DNA of 64,000 bases, taken from the NCBI RefSeq assembly GCF_000350225.1, contig NW_005178551.1, positions 301,451 to 365,450 of the forward strand, read 5' to 3'. Positions within the stretch are counted from its first letter, which is position 1; each line of letters opens with the position of its first letter. Shown here one piece after another: positions 22,649 through 31,711 of the stretch. The position numbers were made by a program, and so were the translations under genes. The notes beneath the pieces are model-generated. The model ran no database searches. It was given only the letters and a program-made list of their open reading frames with translations, and was not told the origin of the DNA. Source of the DNA: Chondrus crispus (Eukaryota; Rhodophyta; Florideophyceae; Gigartinales; Gigartinaceae).

Positions 22649-23263
22649 GAACACCCGACTCTCGGCGGCCAGCGGAGGTGGCCGGGAGATTTGAGGTGGA
22701 ATAAACAATCGACGACGCAACGACTATTCTCTCCAGATCATGCTCGAGCGGGGCAGTGAGCGCTGTGTGATGAGAATGGCGATGGCGGGTGAAACGGTGA
22801 CTGTTCGAATGCAATTTGTGAGAGTCGGAAGAGTAGTGGAGATGCTGTGCGGAAAAAGAAGGTGGGAAACGGAAAATCCAATGTGTGCACACAGGCAAGC
22901 TGGGTGGGGGCAGAGGCGGCGGCTCTTCCACGAGGGCGGTCGGAAGGGATGACAGCAGAGTAGAATTTATGGATTTGAACACGGGGGTAGTTGTGGAGCG
23001 GTAGGGGCGGGACGGATGGTCGGAGAAGGCAGAAGGAGTTGTTGAGATGGGGGCCGGAGGTTGGAGGTGTGGGATAAGGGAGTCTGGTGGGGGAGGGGGG
23101 GAAGGGAGGAGGCGAGGCCCGCAAAGAGTGCAAGTGGCCTATCGCTCCACAGGAACGCGTTGGATTTCGGGGAAATTTTAGCGACGCTCTGAACGGGCCT
23201 CAGTCGTGTTTTTCTCTTTTATTTTCCGACCAGATCCCAACGCTATGGCTTCTCGCATCCCGC

Positions 23264-23308
<45 letters not shown>

Positions 23309-23388
23309 CAGCGCGCAACCGGCAACGCGCTACCGGCAACGTGCCAAACACACACACAGTCATTTCTCAAAACACAACGCTTTTTAGT
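22649..23388. other. Intergenic, NOT2 upstream region and eL22 3' flank
   Basis: No gene is apparent. It holds the presumed NOT2 promoter and a CA-dinucleotide microsatellite near the 3' end of eL22. Confidence 0.5.
23265..23305. repeat. (AC)n microsatellite, about 20 units
   Basis: This is an uninterrupted AC dinucleotide run within the 3' flank of the eL22 gene. Confidence 0.95.
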
Positions 23389-24172
23389 TTATTCCTCATC
23401 CGAGTCGTCTTCATCGAGGTCCTCACTAATGTTGAAGTAGCGAAGCTCATATGTGTTCTTGTCGGACGCCACGACCCTCATCCAATCCCGGAGGTTTTGC
23501 TTCTTCAAGTACTTCTTTGTCAAGTACTTGAGATAGCGTTTGGAGAACTTCTGCGTCGCCTCGACCGTGATGCGCGACTTGTCGCGCGACACCTTGACCA
23601 CGTCGCCGAGCTGCCCGGTCTTGTTGTTCACCTTGATGCGGTCGTGAAGAAACTTTTCCTGTAGGGAGTTATTGCCCAACAATCCACAGACCAGAGACGC
23701 ATGGTTAGCACTCTGCGGGAGTTGTTTATCGCGTCCAGTCCAAGCTCGCCTGCGCCCGCCGCTTCATCCCACACCCTCCAACCCGACTCCTTCCAATGCG
23801 CATGGCTCGGGCGCCATGCAGGCTGCAGCAATTGGGATGATCGGATCGCGCTTCAGGCGGATATTTATGCACGGCGTGCAATTGACGACGAGCGCAGGCG
23901 AGGTGAACGGATGCGGAATAGAGAATGACAAAAAGATTATAGATAGAAGTTCAACCTACAAATGCTCCAGCGTCCATGATCTTGTCATCGCACGGGGCTG
24001 AACAGTCGATAACGAATTTGCCGCCGACTTTGCCGGATCTTTTGCTCTACGCGCATGTGAGAAACGGTGAATTCACGACAAAAAGGCAGAACACGTTAGA
24101 CAAGGCGTGCAACCGAGGCGGCGGCGCTTTCATAAATCATGAGGGTCGCGGCAGACGTACTGAGGAAGGCAT
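23389..24172 (-). CDS. RPL22: Ribosomal protein eL22, three exons
   Basis: This is 60S ribosomal protein eL22. I place the exons at 24161-24172 (12 nt, MPSS), 23960-24046 and 23389-23658, giving 122 residues, the usual family size. Exon 2 encodes [20 protein letters not shown], matching the conserved FTxDCxxPxxDxIMD block. Exon 3 continues [11 protein letters not shown], then [20 protein letters not shown] and the acidic tail [11 protein letters not shown]. The intron between exons 2 and 3 (23659-23961 without base 23960) starts GTAGGT and ends CTACAG, and its removal restores the family sequence exactly. The first intron (24047-24160) starts GTACGT and ends GCGTAG; a stop directly upstream of exon 2 demands splicing there. 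The 12-nt first exon is the least certain part, but its frame and splice sites fit. The gene is divergent from the WD40-RING gene. Confidence 0.92.
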
Positions 24173-24517
24173 GATGAGAGAGAGGGTGGGGGTGGAAGAG
24201 AATGGAGAGGTGAATGAAGGTTGTTGTCGGGGGCGTTGCGAGGTTGGGAGAGCTAGTAACGAAGGGATGCGGGAACAATATCGGTGTGGTTGCGGCACGG
24301 GACGACGTCGCGGACGCTGCAATAGAAAATTTTCTGGATTTAGGGCTTCGCCTCGTACGACACGTGGCATTCCGTTGCCAGCCGATCCCGATTTACGTGA
24401 ATCCACACGTGGGTCGCGATCAACGTGTTCTCGATCAAAGTGTTCTCTTCGCTTGACAGAGTCGAACCAACCTTCTCACCCTCATCGTCAACTCCGTCTG
24501 CACCCCCCATCCCCTCG
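24173..24517. promoter_or_regulatory. Shared upstream region of eL22 and the WD40-RING gene
   Basis: Two divergent genes are separated by 345 bp between start codons, so this interval must hold both promoters and may act bidirectionally. I see no clear TATA box. The call rests on gene arrangement alone. Confidence 0.5.
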
Positions 24518-26803
24518 ATGAGCCCCTCATCCGCCGTAACCGCACTCACTTTCTCCCCCTGCGGCTCCTTCCTCGCCTTCCTCACCTCCACCTCCGACCT
24601 GCGTATCTGGACCGGCACCACCCTGCTCCCCCCCCTCTCCCTTCCGCCCTCCTCGCACCTGTCCTGCGGCCCGACTGTCCTCGCTGTCGCCTCCTCCACG
24701 GCCCCCCTCGTCCGCTTTGTCCACCCTCACTTGCCAAGTCTCCTCCCCCTCCATGCCTCCGCGCGCACCGATGCCGTCGTCATCGCGCTCTCGCCCCCGC
24801 TCGCGCGCCTGCCGCCCTCTGCGCCCGGCGCGCCGCCCGGCGGCCGCTTCGCCGTGCACTCGCGCGGCGTGGTGCGCGTCCTGACCTACGCCGGCGCCTC
24901 CGTCGCCTCTCTCCCGTTGCCCGGCCCGGTCGTCTTCTCCGCCGCCTTCTCCGCGGACGGCGACGCGCTCCTCCTCGGCGACACCGCGGGCCACGTCCGC
25001 CTGTGGCGCATCCGCCCGCACGAGACCGCCGCCCCGCTGCTCGCGCGCGCGCACGCCGGCTTCGTCTCCGCGCTCGCCTTCTCCCCCGCCGCAGACGCCT
25101 TCGCGTCCGCCGGCTGGGACGGCGTCGCCTGCGTGTGGAGCGCCGAGGGCGGCCGCCTGCGCCGCGTCGCCAGCGTCGTCGCGGAGGCCCCGCACAAGCG
25201 CAAGAGGGGCAAGGCGCACGCCGTCGCCTTGGGTGCGGACGGCGTGCTGGCCACCGGCGGCGCGGAGGGCGTCGTCAGGGTGTGGCGCATCGCCGAGGGC
25301 GGGCAGGGCGCGAAGGAGCCGGTCGCCGTACACGACGCGCATCACAAGGCCGTGTACAAGCTGGCGATCGCGCCGGACGGGAAGCACGTCGCGTCCGGCA
25401 GCGCGGACGGCACCGTCAGGGTGCTCGGCATCCCGGGGCGGCCCGTGCTTGTGTCGCGGCGGGAGGGCGGGGAGGGGATGGGTCGCGAGGATGAGAACGC
25501 GGATGGGACGTTTGAAATCCGGCCGGTAGACGTGGTGGTCAAGGGGCAGCGCGCGGACCGGCGGCTGATTTTCTGCCCGAGCAACGTCGTGACACTGGCG
25601 TGCCCTATTTGCACCAACGCGTACGACGGCGAGATGAGGAAGCCGATATGCTCGGGCGCGTGCGGGCATACGTTTGCGTGCAGCGTCTGCAACGATACGA
25701 TGTGGGAGACGGACCGCTCGCCATGTTGCCCAGAGTGCCGTACGCCGCTGGTGGACGTAGTGCCCAACTACGAGTTGCTCCGCGTACTGGCAGCCGCGAC
25801 AAGCGGGGGCGCATCCACGCCTGGTGGTGCACGGGCTACTGCAGGGGGAACCCGCGACGCAAGAGACGAGTTTGGGCAGGATTACATCGAGCTCAAGCGG
25901 CTCTCGTGGACGGAGATACCCGAGCTCGCGTACATGCGGCGGCACAACTGCGTAGTGTACACGGGGACGATGGACGGGGAGTCGGTAGCAATCCGACTGC
26001 CGCTGGCAGGCACGGAGGGGGCGCTCGTGGACGCGAGCGAGAGGCGGCTGAACGAGTCGCAGCAGCACATCCGGTGCCTCAAGCGGCTGCGCGGGCCGCA
26101 CATGGTGCAGCTATACGGGCTGTCGCGGACGCAGGGGGCGGACAAGCGGACGGTGGTGGTGACGGAGGTGCCGTCGGGGGGCACGCTCGGGGCGAACCTT
26201 TCCCTGGTGCGGCGGCGCAAGCAGCGGCTGACGGGCGCGACGGTGCTGGCGCTGTCGCTGCAAATCGTGCGCGCGACACGGTTCCTGCACGAGTCGGACA
26301 CGAGCGGCGGGTGGGCGCTGTCCGGCGACGCGATCGGGCTGGCGCTGCCGCTGCGCGAGGACTGGGCGGCGCGGCAGCGCATCAAGCTGTTCGAGGTGGG
26401 CGGGACGGTCTGCAAGGCCGAGTGCGGCGCGGACGTGCGGCGCGAGTTCCCCGCGGACTACGTCGGGTACATGGCGCCCGAGCTGCTCGACGAGGACCGC
26501 GATACGGGCGTCGGGAAGGAAGAGACGTTCCGGCGGCTCTGCATGGCAGATATGTACAGTGTTGGCGTGCTGCTGTGGGAGATGGCGTCGGGGAATCGCC
26601 CGTTTGAGGGTTTGCGCCCTGCGCAGGTTGTCGCAGCGGTTATTGGAAGGGGCGAGCGGCCCGGGTTCCCACCAGAGGGTGTCGCGGAGGAAGTGCAGGA
26701 CTTGATCTCGCGGCTGTGGGTGAAGGATCCGGAGGCGAGACCGACCGCAGTGGAAGCGTGTCGGCTGTTGGAAACTGTGCCTTCAGCTCCACCAATGTTC
26801 TGA
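24518..26803 (+). CDS. WD40 - RING finger - pseudokinase protein
   Basis: The 761-residue product joins three modules. Residues about 5-305 hold around five WD40 repeats (for example AHVRLW/VRVWRI-type endings). Residues 362-405 form a C3HC4 RING finger (CPIC, then ACGHTFACSVC, then CPEC), the hallmark of E3 ubiquitin ligases. Residues about 455-755 form a protein-kinase-like fold with MAPELL and ADMYSVGVLLWEMASGNRPF, ending RPTAVEACRLL. Catalytic residues appear lost: VAIR replaces VAIK, no HRD-type loop is seen, and EVG stands where DFG should be. It is probably a pseudokinase. The RING-then-kinase order and the CPxCR-x-NYxLL link resemble plant KEG, but KEG carries ankyrin and HERC2-like repeats instead of WD40. 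The start is the ATG at 24518; the frame extends upstream only to a GTG at 24425. No intron is evident. Confidence 0.88.
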   Translation: MSPSSAVTALTFSPCGSFLAFLTSTSDLRIWTGTTLLPPLSLPPSSHLSCGPTVLAVASSTAPLVRFVHPHLPSLLPLHASARTDAVVIALSPPLARLPPSAPGAPPGGRFAVHSRGVVRVLTYAGASVASLPLPGPVVFSAAFSADGDALLLGDTAGHVRLWRIRPHETAAPLLARAHAGFVSALAFSPAADAFASAGWDGVACVWSAEGGRLRRVASVVAEAPHKRKRGKAHAVALGADGVLATGGAEGVVRVWRIAEGGQGAKEPVAVHDAHHKAVYKLAIAPDGKHVASGSADGTVRVLGIPGRPVLVSRREGGEGMGREDENADGTFEIRPVDVVVKGQRADRRLIFCPSNVVTLACPICTNAYDGEMRKPICSGACGHTFACSVCNDTMWETDRSPCCPECRTPLVDVVPNYELLRVLAAATSGGASTPGGARATAGGTRDARDEFGQDYIELKRLSWTEIPELAYMRRHNCVVYTGTMDGESVAIRLPLAGTEGALVDASERRLNESQQHIRCLKRLRGPHMVQLYGLSRTQGADKRTVVVTEVPSGGTLGANLSLVRRRKQRLTGATVLALSLQIVRATRFLHESDTSGGWALSGDAIGLALPLREDWAARQRIKLFEVGGTVCKAECGADVRREFPADYVGYMAPELLDEDRDTGVGKEETFRRLCMADMYSVGVLLWEMASGNRPFEGLRPAQVVAAVIGRGERPGFPPEGVAEEVQDLISRLWVKDPEARPTAVEACRLLETVPSAPPMF

Positions 26804-27316
26804 TCAAATGTTAAAGGGGATCAAGGCACTGTACTGTGCAGTGTCGATAATTTTTCCAAAAAAAAGCGCACGTGATACTGCACGCTGCATCTCTGCTCAG
26901 CTGACCCTGCAAGCCGTCGCCGTCGACGTCCACAATCTTCGCCGCATTGCGAACACTATAAATATACCACATGTGCCTCTTCGCCTTCTCACCGATCTTC
27001 ACCTACACTCCCCAACCTTCACCACCATTAGCTTACAATAACCTCCCTCGCCTAGTCCCCGGCCTCATCGCGCGCGCCCCCGCCGCCTGCTATCGCACGC
27101 GACGATCGCGGCGCCGAGCACCGGGGTGCTTGCCGCATCCCTTCCAAGTAACGCCGCCCTCTACAACGGTCGAGCTGCAGCCCAGTCGCAATAGTCGCAT
27201 GGCTGACTGTCTCAACCACGAGGGCGGACAGCAGGGAGCGCAGCTCCGCATGCCACCTGCTATCCCGCGCAATAGGTTCACTCCCAGGACTGCGCGGGAC
27301 GCGGTGACACGCTCAT
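26804..27316. other. Convergent intergenic interval
   Basis: It lies between the stop codons of two convergent genes and should hold both 3' ends. An AT-rich CTATAAATA at 26956-26964 looks like a TATA box, but no plus-strand gene follows it. Confidence 0.5.
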
Positions 27317-28217
27317 TCAATCCACCCTGTCCCCATCCCTCTCCCGCCCGCCGTCCATCCCGCACAGTTGGTTGCACTGCGCGAACAGCCGCGCGGCGCC
27401 CTCCTCGTCCATCGCGAGGTCGTCGCCCGCCAGCTCCAGCCAGCCATGCTTGTTGTGGTAGTACGGCAGCGCCCGCTCCTGGTGCAGCTCCGCCGACGCT
27501 GCGCTGGCCGCCAGGATGCTCGCCTGCGCCCCTTGCTCGGGCGTGATCAGCACCATGCCCGCGAGCCTTTTCACCACCCCGCTCGTCTTACTGAACTCGG
27601 AATCGATAACTCCCGGGTGCACGGCTACGACCTCCATCGGGCACGCCCACGCCGCCGCGCGGCGCTTCCACTCCCTCGCCAGCAGCATGCGGCCCAGGCA
27701 CGCCTGGAAGTAGGCGTGCTCGCCCGCGCCGTCCGCGCACGCGTCGACGTTGCCGCTGGCGAGGGCGTAAATGTCCCCCGACACCCACACCAGCCGGCGC
27801 GGCCGCAGCAGGTGCACGAGCAGGTGGTGCCCCAGCGCGCACACGGCGAACGTCGCGCCGGCGCCCTCGCGCGTCTTCTGCTCGTCGCGGCAAGTCGCGC
27901 CCGCGTTGCAGACGAGCACGTCGACGCCCCCGCCCGCGAGGAGAGGGGCGACGNNNNNNNNNNNNNNNNNNNNNNNNNNNNNNNNNNNNNNNNNNNNNNN
28001 NNNNNNNNNNNNNNNNNNNNNNNNNNNNNNNNNNNNNNNNNNNNNNNNNNNNNNNNNNNNNNNNNNNNNNNNNNNNNNNNNNNNNNNNNNNNNNNNNNNN
28101 NNNNNNNNNNNNNNNNNNNNNNNNNNNNNNNNNNNNNNNNNNNNNNNNNNNNNNNNNNNNNNNNNNNNNNNNNNNNNNNNNNNNNNNNNNNNNNNNNNNN
28201 NNNNGGTAGCTCGCCAT
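27317..28217 (-). CDS. Short-chain dehydrogenase/reductase-like protein, with assembly gap
   Basis: This is an SDR-family protein resembling retinol-dehydrogenase-type members, expected to use NAD(P)H on a small substrate. Visible motifs are the structural NAG (DVLVCNAGA), a catalytic-serine strand (LVWVSGDIYAL) and VHPGVIDSEF after the active site. The helix normally holding YxxxK reads AYFQACLGRMLLAREW: the Tyr is kept but the Lys position is Cys. Either activity is altered or the protein is non-catalytic. The cofactor motif TGxxxGIG should lie in the 251-bp run of N. The start is taken at the ATG 28217 (MASY) just before the gap. With the gap as drawn, the length is not a multiple of three, so the gap size is inexact. 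Total length would be about 300 residues, normal for the family. Confidence 0.8.
27954..28204. other. Assembly gap (251 N)
   Basis: A run of unknown bases lies inside the SDR coding region and covers its N-terminal cofactor-binding part. Confidence 0.99.
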
Positions 28218-28612
28218 TTTTGAGGCGCGGGGGTGAGGGGGGGTGCGGTTTGGGGGTGCGGGGGCCGTGTGGTTATGGTGGTACCATTGGATTCGAAGGG
28301 GGCGGAGGGAGGGAGAAGACGGGCTGGCGAGTTTGGGAAGATAGAGAGGAGGATGGTCACGGCGGGAAGAGGGAGGGTTCGATGTGATGGCGTGAACATG
28401 ATGGCATCGTTCCATTGGACAGGACGAAGCGCTACATGATTGGGGAATATTGAAAAAGAGGAGAAAAAATAAAGAGTACAGTACTGCAGTGAAAGTTGTG
28501 TTATGCTGCCTGAGCCACGTAATCTCGAGAGGCTCACACAGCCTTACTCAGCCAAAGCAGTGCACTGTGGCAACAAGGCAACTACATGTTGCCGTGTTCA
28601 ATTACCGAGTAC
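28218..28612. other. SDR upstream region
   Basis: No gene is apparent. This is presumably the promoter of the SDR gene, ending at the MITE-like repeat. Confidence 0.45.
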
Positions 28613-28871
28613 AGTGCCTCCTACGATATAGTGCTATAGCGTGACATACCTCTAGCTATGGCACTATTGAGGGGATGGCACTATAGAAAGGAGGCTCAAA
28701 TACATATATTTGGGGACAAAGCACACTGCTAACACAAACACAACGAAGCCTGTATAACACAACTAAATAACTTCATCCTTTGAGTACTGAACCATGCCGG
28801 ATGATACACGTGTGAGCGTATGATAACCCGTGCCAGAGGGTGAGCCATAGCACTATATAGAGGGAAGCACT
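28613..28871. mobile_element. Pogo/Tigger-type MITE candidate
   Basis: The segment has imperfect inverted ends of about 28 bp. The left end (28614-28641) and the reverse complement of the right end (28843-28870) share GTGC-TCC and an ATATAGTGCTAT core, with roughly 22 matches. The left end follows a TA and reads CAGTGCCTCC, like pogo-type termini that begin CAGT and duplicate TA. Further GCACTATTGAGG copies lie inside (28660) and just beyond (28882). There is no coding capacity. Exact borders are uncertain. Confidence 0.5.
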
Positions 28872-29309
28872 ACTAAAGAGGGCACTATTGAGCGACCCCC
28901 CCCTGTACCGCCAATTGATTGCCAATTGGTTGGCGGTACGTGTCCTAGAGGGACTAGGAAATAAGTAATAATGGAGTAATTTATGAATTGCGTTCCACCG
29001 GCATGCGTGGAAGAGAAAGTTTTTGCCTTAATCCCTGATTCCGCATGTGCCGAGAGCAACCCTATCGGCGTCTCGTGTGAAGGAGCAGCGACTCTCACAG
29101 AGAACGGTAACGCTACGAACCGCTAAACACCGCTAAGCACTGCTAGTCTTGCTCACCACAAGCACGGACTTCTAAGACCAGACAAAGGCCTTCGTAAAGC
29201 CCTTCTTGTCAGGCCACACCCCTACAAGACTGTTTATTCTCTAGCTTAGCAAATGCGCTCGAACCGCCAACCGACAGTCTACAAGGCTAAATGCATGGAA
29301 GACGTAGAC
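28872..29309. other. Intergenic, cyclophilin 3' flank
   Basis: No gene is apparent. A perfect short inverted repeat, GTACCGCCAATTG / CAATTGGTTGGCGGTAC, lies near 28907-28939. Confidence 0.45.
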
Positions 29310-29931
29310 TTAGAGCACGCCACAGTCTGCGATGGAGACGGTTTTCGAAGTCCTGCCGCTGGGCGAGCCGACGCCCTCGACGGCCTCGACAACGTCGATG
29401 CCCTCGATGACCTTGCCAAAGACGACGTGCTTGCCGTCGAGCCAGGAGGTCTTGTCGGTGCAGATGAAGAACTGCGAGCCGTTAGTGTTGGGGCCGGCGT
29501 TCGCCATGGACAGGATGCCCTTGTCGGTGTGCCTGAGCTTGAAGTTCTCGTCGTTGAACTTGTGCCCGTAGATCGACTTGCCGCCGGTCCCGTCCCCGTT
29601 GGTGAAGTCCCCGCCTTGCAGCATGAACCCTGGGATCACGCGATGGACTGCGGGAGGGAGATCGGATACAAAAAGGGGGTTAGTCACTACACCATGAGTG
29701 GGATCAAATCGCGAGGGATCGGATGGCGAGGGATCGAATGGCGAGGTGGGAGGGAGTCGGTGGTCACTTACATGAACTGTCCTTGAAGCCGAAGCCCTTC
29801 TCCCCAGTGCAGAGGGCCCTGAAGTTCTCGGCGGTCTTGGGGACGACATCGCTGCGAAGCTCCATGACGATGCGACCGGCGGCGGTACCACCGATGTTAA
29901 CATCGAAATAGACTTTGGGAAGCGTCGCCAT
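29310..29931 (-). CDS. Cyclophilin A-type peptidyl-prolyl cis-trans isomerase, two exons
   Basis: This is a 165-residue single-domain cyclophilin that catalyses proline cis-trans isomerisation, probably in the cytosol because no signal peptide is visible. Exon 1 is 29772-29931 ([10 protein letters not shown] to FGFKDSS) and exon 2 is 29310-29647. The 124-bp intron starts GTAAGT and ends CCCGCAG. The junction falls inside the codon for the Phe of the active-site motif F-H-R-V-I-P-G-F-M. Catalytic and drug-binding residues are all present: Arg and Phe of HRVIPGF, Gln of [19 protein letters not shown], and Trp and His of [11 protein letters not shown]. The 5' flank has a TATA-like box about 100 bp upstream. 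Length and sequence are typical and nothing looks damaged. Confidence 0.95.
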
Positions 29932-30028
29932 GATGAGGAGGTGATCGAGAGTGTTGGAGGTCGTGGGGGAATGTTGCGGGATGTGTTGAGAACGAGTACG
30001 GGGGGAGCTGGACACGGCGGTGGAGTGG

Positions 30029-30037
30029 TTTTTATAC
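30029..30037 (-). promoter_or_regulatory. TATA-like box of the cyclophilin gene
   Basis: On the minus strand the sequence reads GTATAAAAA, 98 bp upstream of the ATG, with a CCAAT at 30040-30044 just before it. Position and sequence suit a core promoter; there is no experimental support. Confidence 0.5.
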
Positions 30038-30044
30038 GCATTGG

Positions 30045-30831
30045 AGAAAAGGAAAGTGATAGGGTTGATTAAGTGGGGAGCGTGAAAGGTGGAAAAATTT
30101 CTCCATTGCGCGTGTCAATCAGGCGTGCCGGTTGGGATGCCCGATTGGCGAATCTCGACACAAGAAAATTGCATCAGCGGTGGCCACATCGACAACCTTG
30201 AACTGTACAGTGCACTACTGTACGCTCCTGAGCATTACTGCACACTGCCGTGCGCACGGACGTGTTCGAGCGTTGTGCAGTATGACCTGGCCTGAAGGGC
30301 CTTCTTGTTGCTGGAGCCGGAAAGTAGCCTCCTCGCACTGTACCGAGAGACTCCAACTCTCGGGAGGGCGGCAGTGTGGATGGAAAAAAGGGGGCGAAGA
30401 AAAACAGGAAGCGAGCGTATTGCACGTTTACTGTTGTATATTCTGTCTGCCCCCCGGGCTCGTCTAGCTTCAAACCTTGAGGACCTTAATTCTAAAAACG
30501 CAGTTAAACAACAGGACGGCGGTCTAGATTAGCAACTCCTAATCCCCGATCGCGCGACGGCACAGTGGTACTGTGCACAACACTTCTGTAAGACGAAAAC
30601 CAACACCCTGCCTTGATCGCCCGCCCAGTAATGTACACCGCCCTCCCACTTTTGACATATTATTATCGCACTAAATGGATTTCCTTTGCCCCACAAGAGG
30701 CACATCCACGCCACTCTGGAAGCGTCCCTCATCAATGGCTGGGCAAGGTCCAACAAGTAGAAAGCGACTGTGCATGCTGAGCAAAATGCTCCGGGCCCCC
30801 CTTTCACGAGTCCTCTTTCCTTTCGCCTTCC
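30045..30831. other. Non-coding interval
   Basis: I see no gene. Several short frames lack recognisable domains. Confidence 0.45.
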
Positions 30832-30995
30832 TCCGGCGTCAACCCCGCGTCAACCCCACGTCCCCCCCGCGTCCTCCCCGCGTCCCCCCCGCGTCCCCCC
30901 CGCGTCCTTCCCGCGTCCTTCCCGCGTCCCTCCCGCGTCCCTCCCGCGTCCCTCCCGCGTCCCTCCCGCGCCCCTCCCGCGTCCCCGGGCCTCTC
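30832..30995. repeat. 11-bp C-rich minisatellite
   Basis: The unit CCCGCGTCCCT and close variants repeat about 14 times. The last copies are most uniform and the first ones vary in length. Confidence 0.85.
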
Positions 30996-31091
30996 CCCCG
31001 CCACCGGCCCGCATGACGGAATCCAACAACCCTCATCCGACAACCCTCGTCCGACAACCCTCGTCGCGCACGCCGCGGACGCGTCTACGCG

Positions 31092-31137
31092 CATGTGGCC
31101 TGAACGATGATGCTGACATCATCGTTCGGGCCACATG
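31092..31137. repeat. 21-bp inverted repeat with 4-base loop
   Basis: The left arm 31092-31112 and right arm 31117-31137 pair with one G:T-type mismatch around the loop CTGA. It could form a strong hairpin. No adjacent gene explains it. Confidence 0.85.
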
Positions 31138-31393
31138 ACATCAGCAGGCGCATATGTTTAGGGCTCTTCCTTGTGTGCCTTGGTCTCGGCGGCAAAAGGT
31201 TTGCGCCCCGTATATCCGTGATCGCGCCACACAAATCGCCACGCTGATTGGGCGAGCACACCTGCTTTGCGCGCGGCCCGCGCCGCTGATTGGCTGCCTC
31301 CACGAAAAATCTCGCGCCAGCCAACCGCATGCCGCGCCCCCAGTGATCGCACACCCACGCATCGTGGATCAGCGGTTATCGCAACGGCTAGGT

Positions 31394-31441
31394 GGCCCCG
31401 TTGCCACCGTTGCTTTTGGCCCCGTTGCCACCGTTGCTTTT
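31394..31441. repeat. 24-bp tandem duplication
   Basis: Two identical head-to-tail copies of a GGCCCCGTTGCCACCGTTGC-containing unit occur in non-coding DNA. Confidence 0.9.
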
Positions 31442-31516
31442 GCCGCACCTGGCTGCCTGCTGCATCCAAATTACTCCAACTAAATGACTACAAAATATTA
31501 ATGTGGATACACAATA

Positions 31517-31711
31517 TTAATGTCGGCCACAATAGCAATTTACGCTAAATAGCTTTCCGAACAATGTATTGTAAATCATCTCGAGGGTCACTCACGCTTT
31601 TTAATGTGGATACACATGAAAATATGTAACCACATTAATAATTGCGTGATTAATGTTGGCCACAAATAATTTACGTTAAATAGCTTCCCGAACAAATTTA
31701 TTGTAAATCAT
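31517..31711. repeat. AT-rich direct repeat pair, about 62 bp each
   Basis: Copies at about 31517-31579 and 31650-31711 share TTAATGT, GGCCACAA, TTTACG(C/T)TAAATAGCTT, CCGAACAA and ATTGTAAATCAT in order. The spacer holds TTAATGTGG / CCACATTAA, an inverted pair. It may be a relic of an unclassified mobile element. Confidence 0.65.

Noticed and set aside
24527-26101. A 524-codon open frame on the minus strand opposite the WD40-RING gene
   Set aside because: It is the antisense shadow of a GC-rich gene: no domain is recognisable and the residue composition is dominated by Arg, Ala and Gly, while the plus strand has three clear domains.
25600-26607. A 335-codon plus-strand frame overlapping the RING and kinase part
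   Set aside because: Out-of-frame reading of GC-rich coding DNA, with Arg/Gly/Ala bias and no motif.
26956-26964. CTATAAATA as a promoter for a plus-strand gene
   Set aside because: No credible plus-strand gene follows; the downstream sequence is the minus-strand SDR gene.
27368-28387. Plus-strand open frame across the assembly gap
   Set aside because: It is antisense to the SDR gene and is held open partly by the run of unknown bases.
28218-28537. N-terminal extension of the SDR frame upstream of the gap
   Set aside because: It reads through low-complexity Pro/Thr-rich sequence in a frame different from the ATG at 28217 and has no family similarity.
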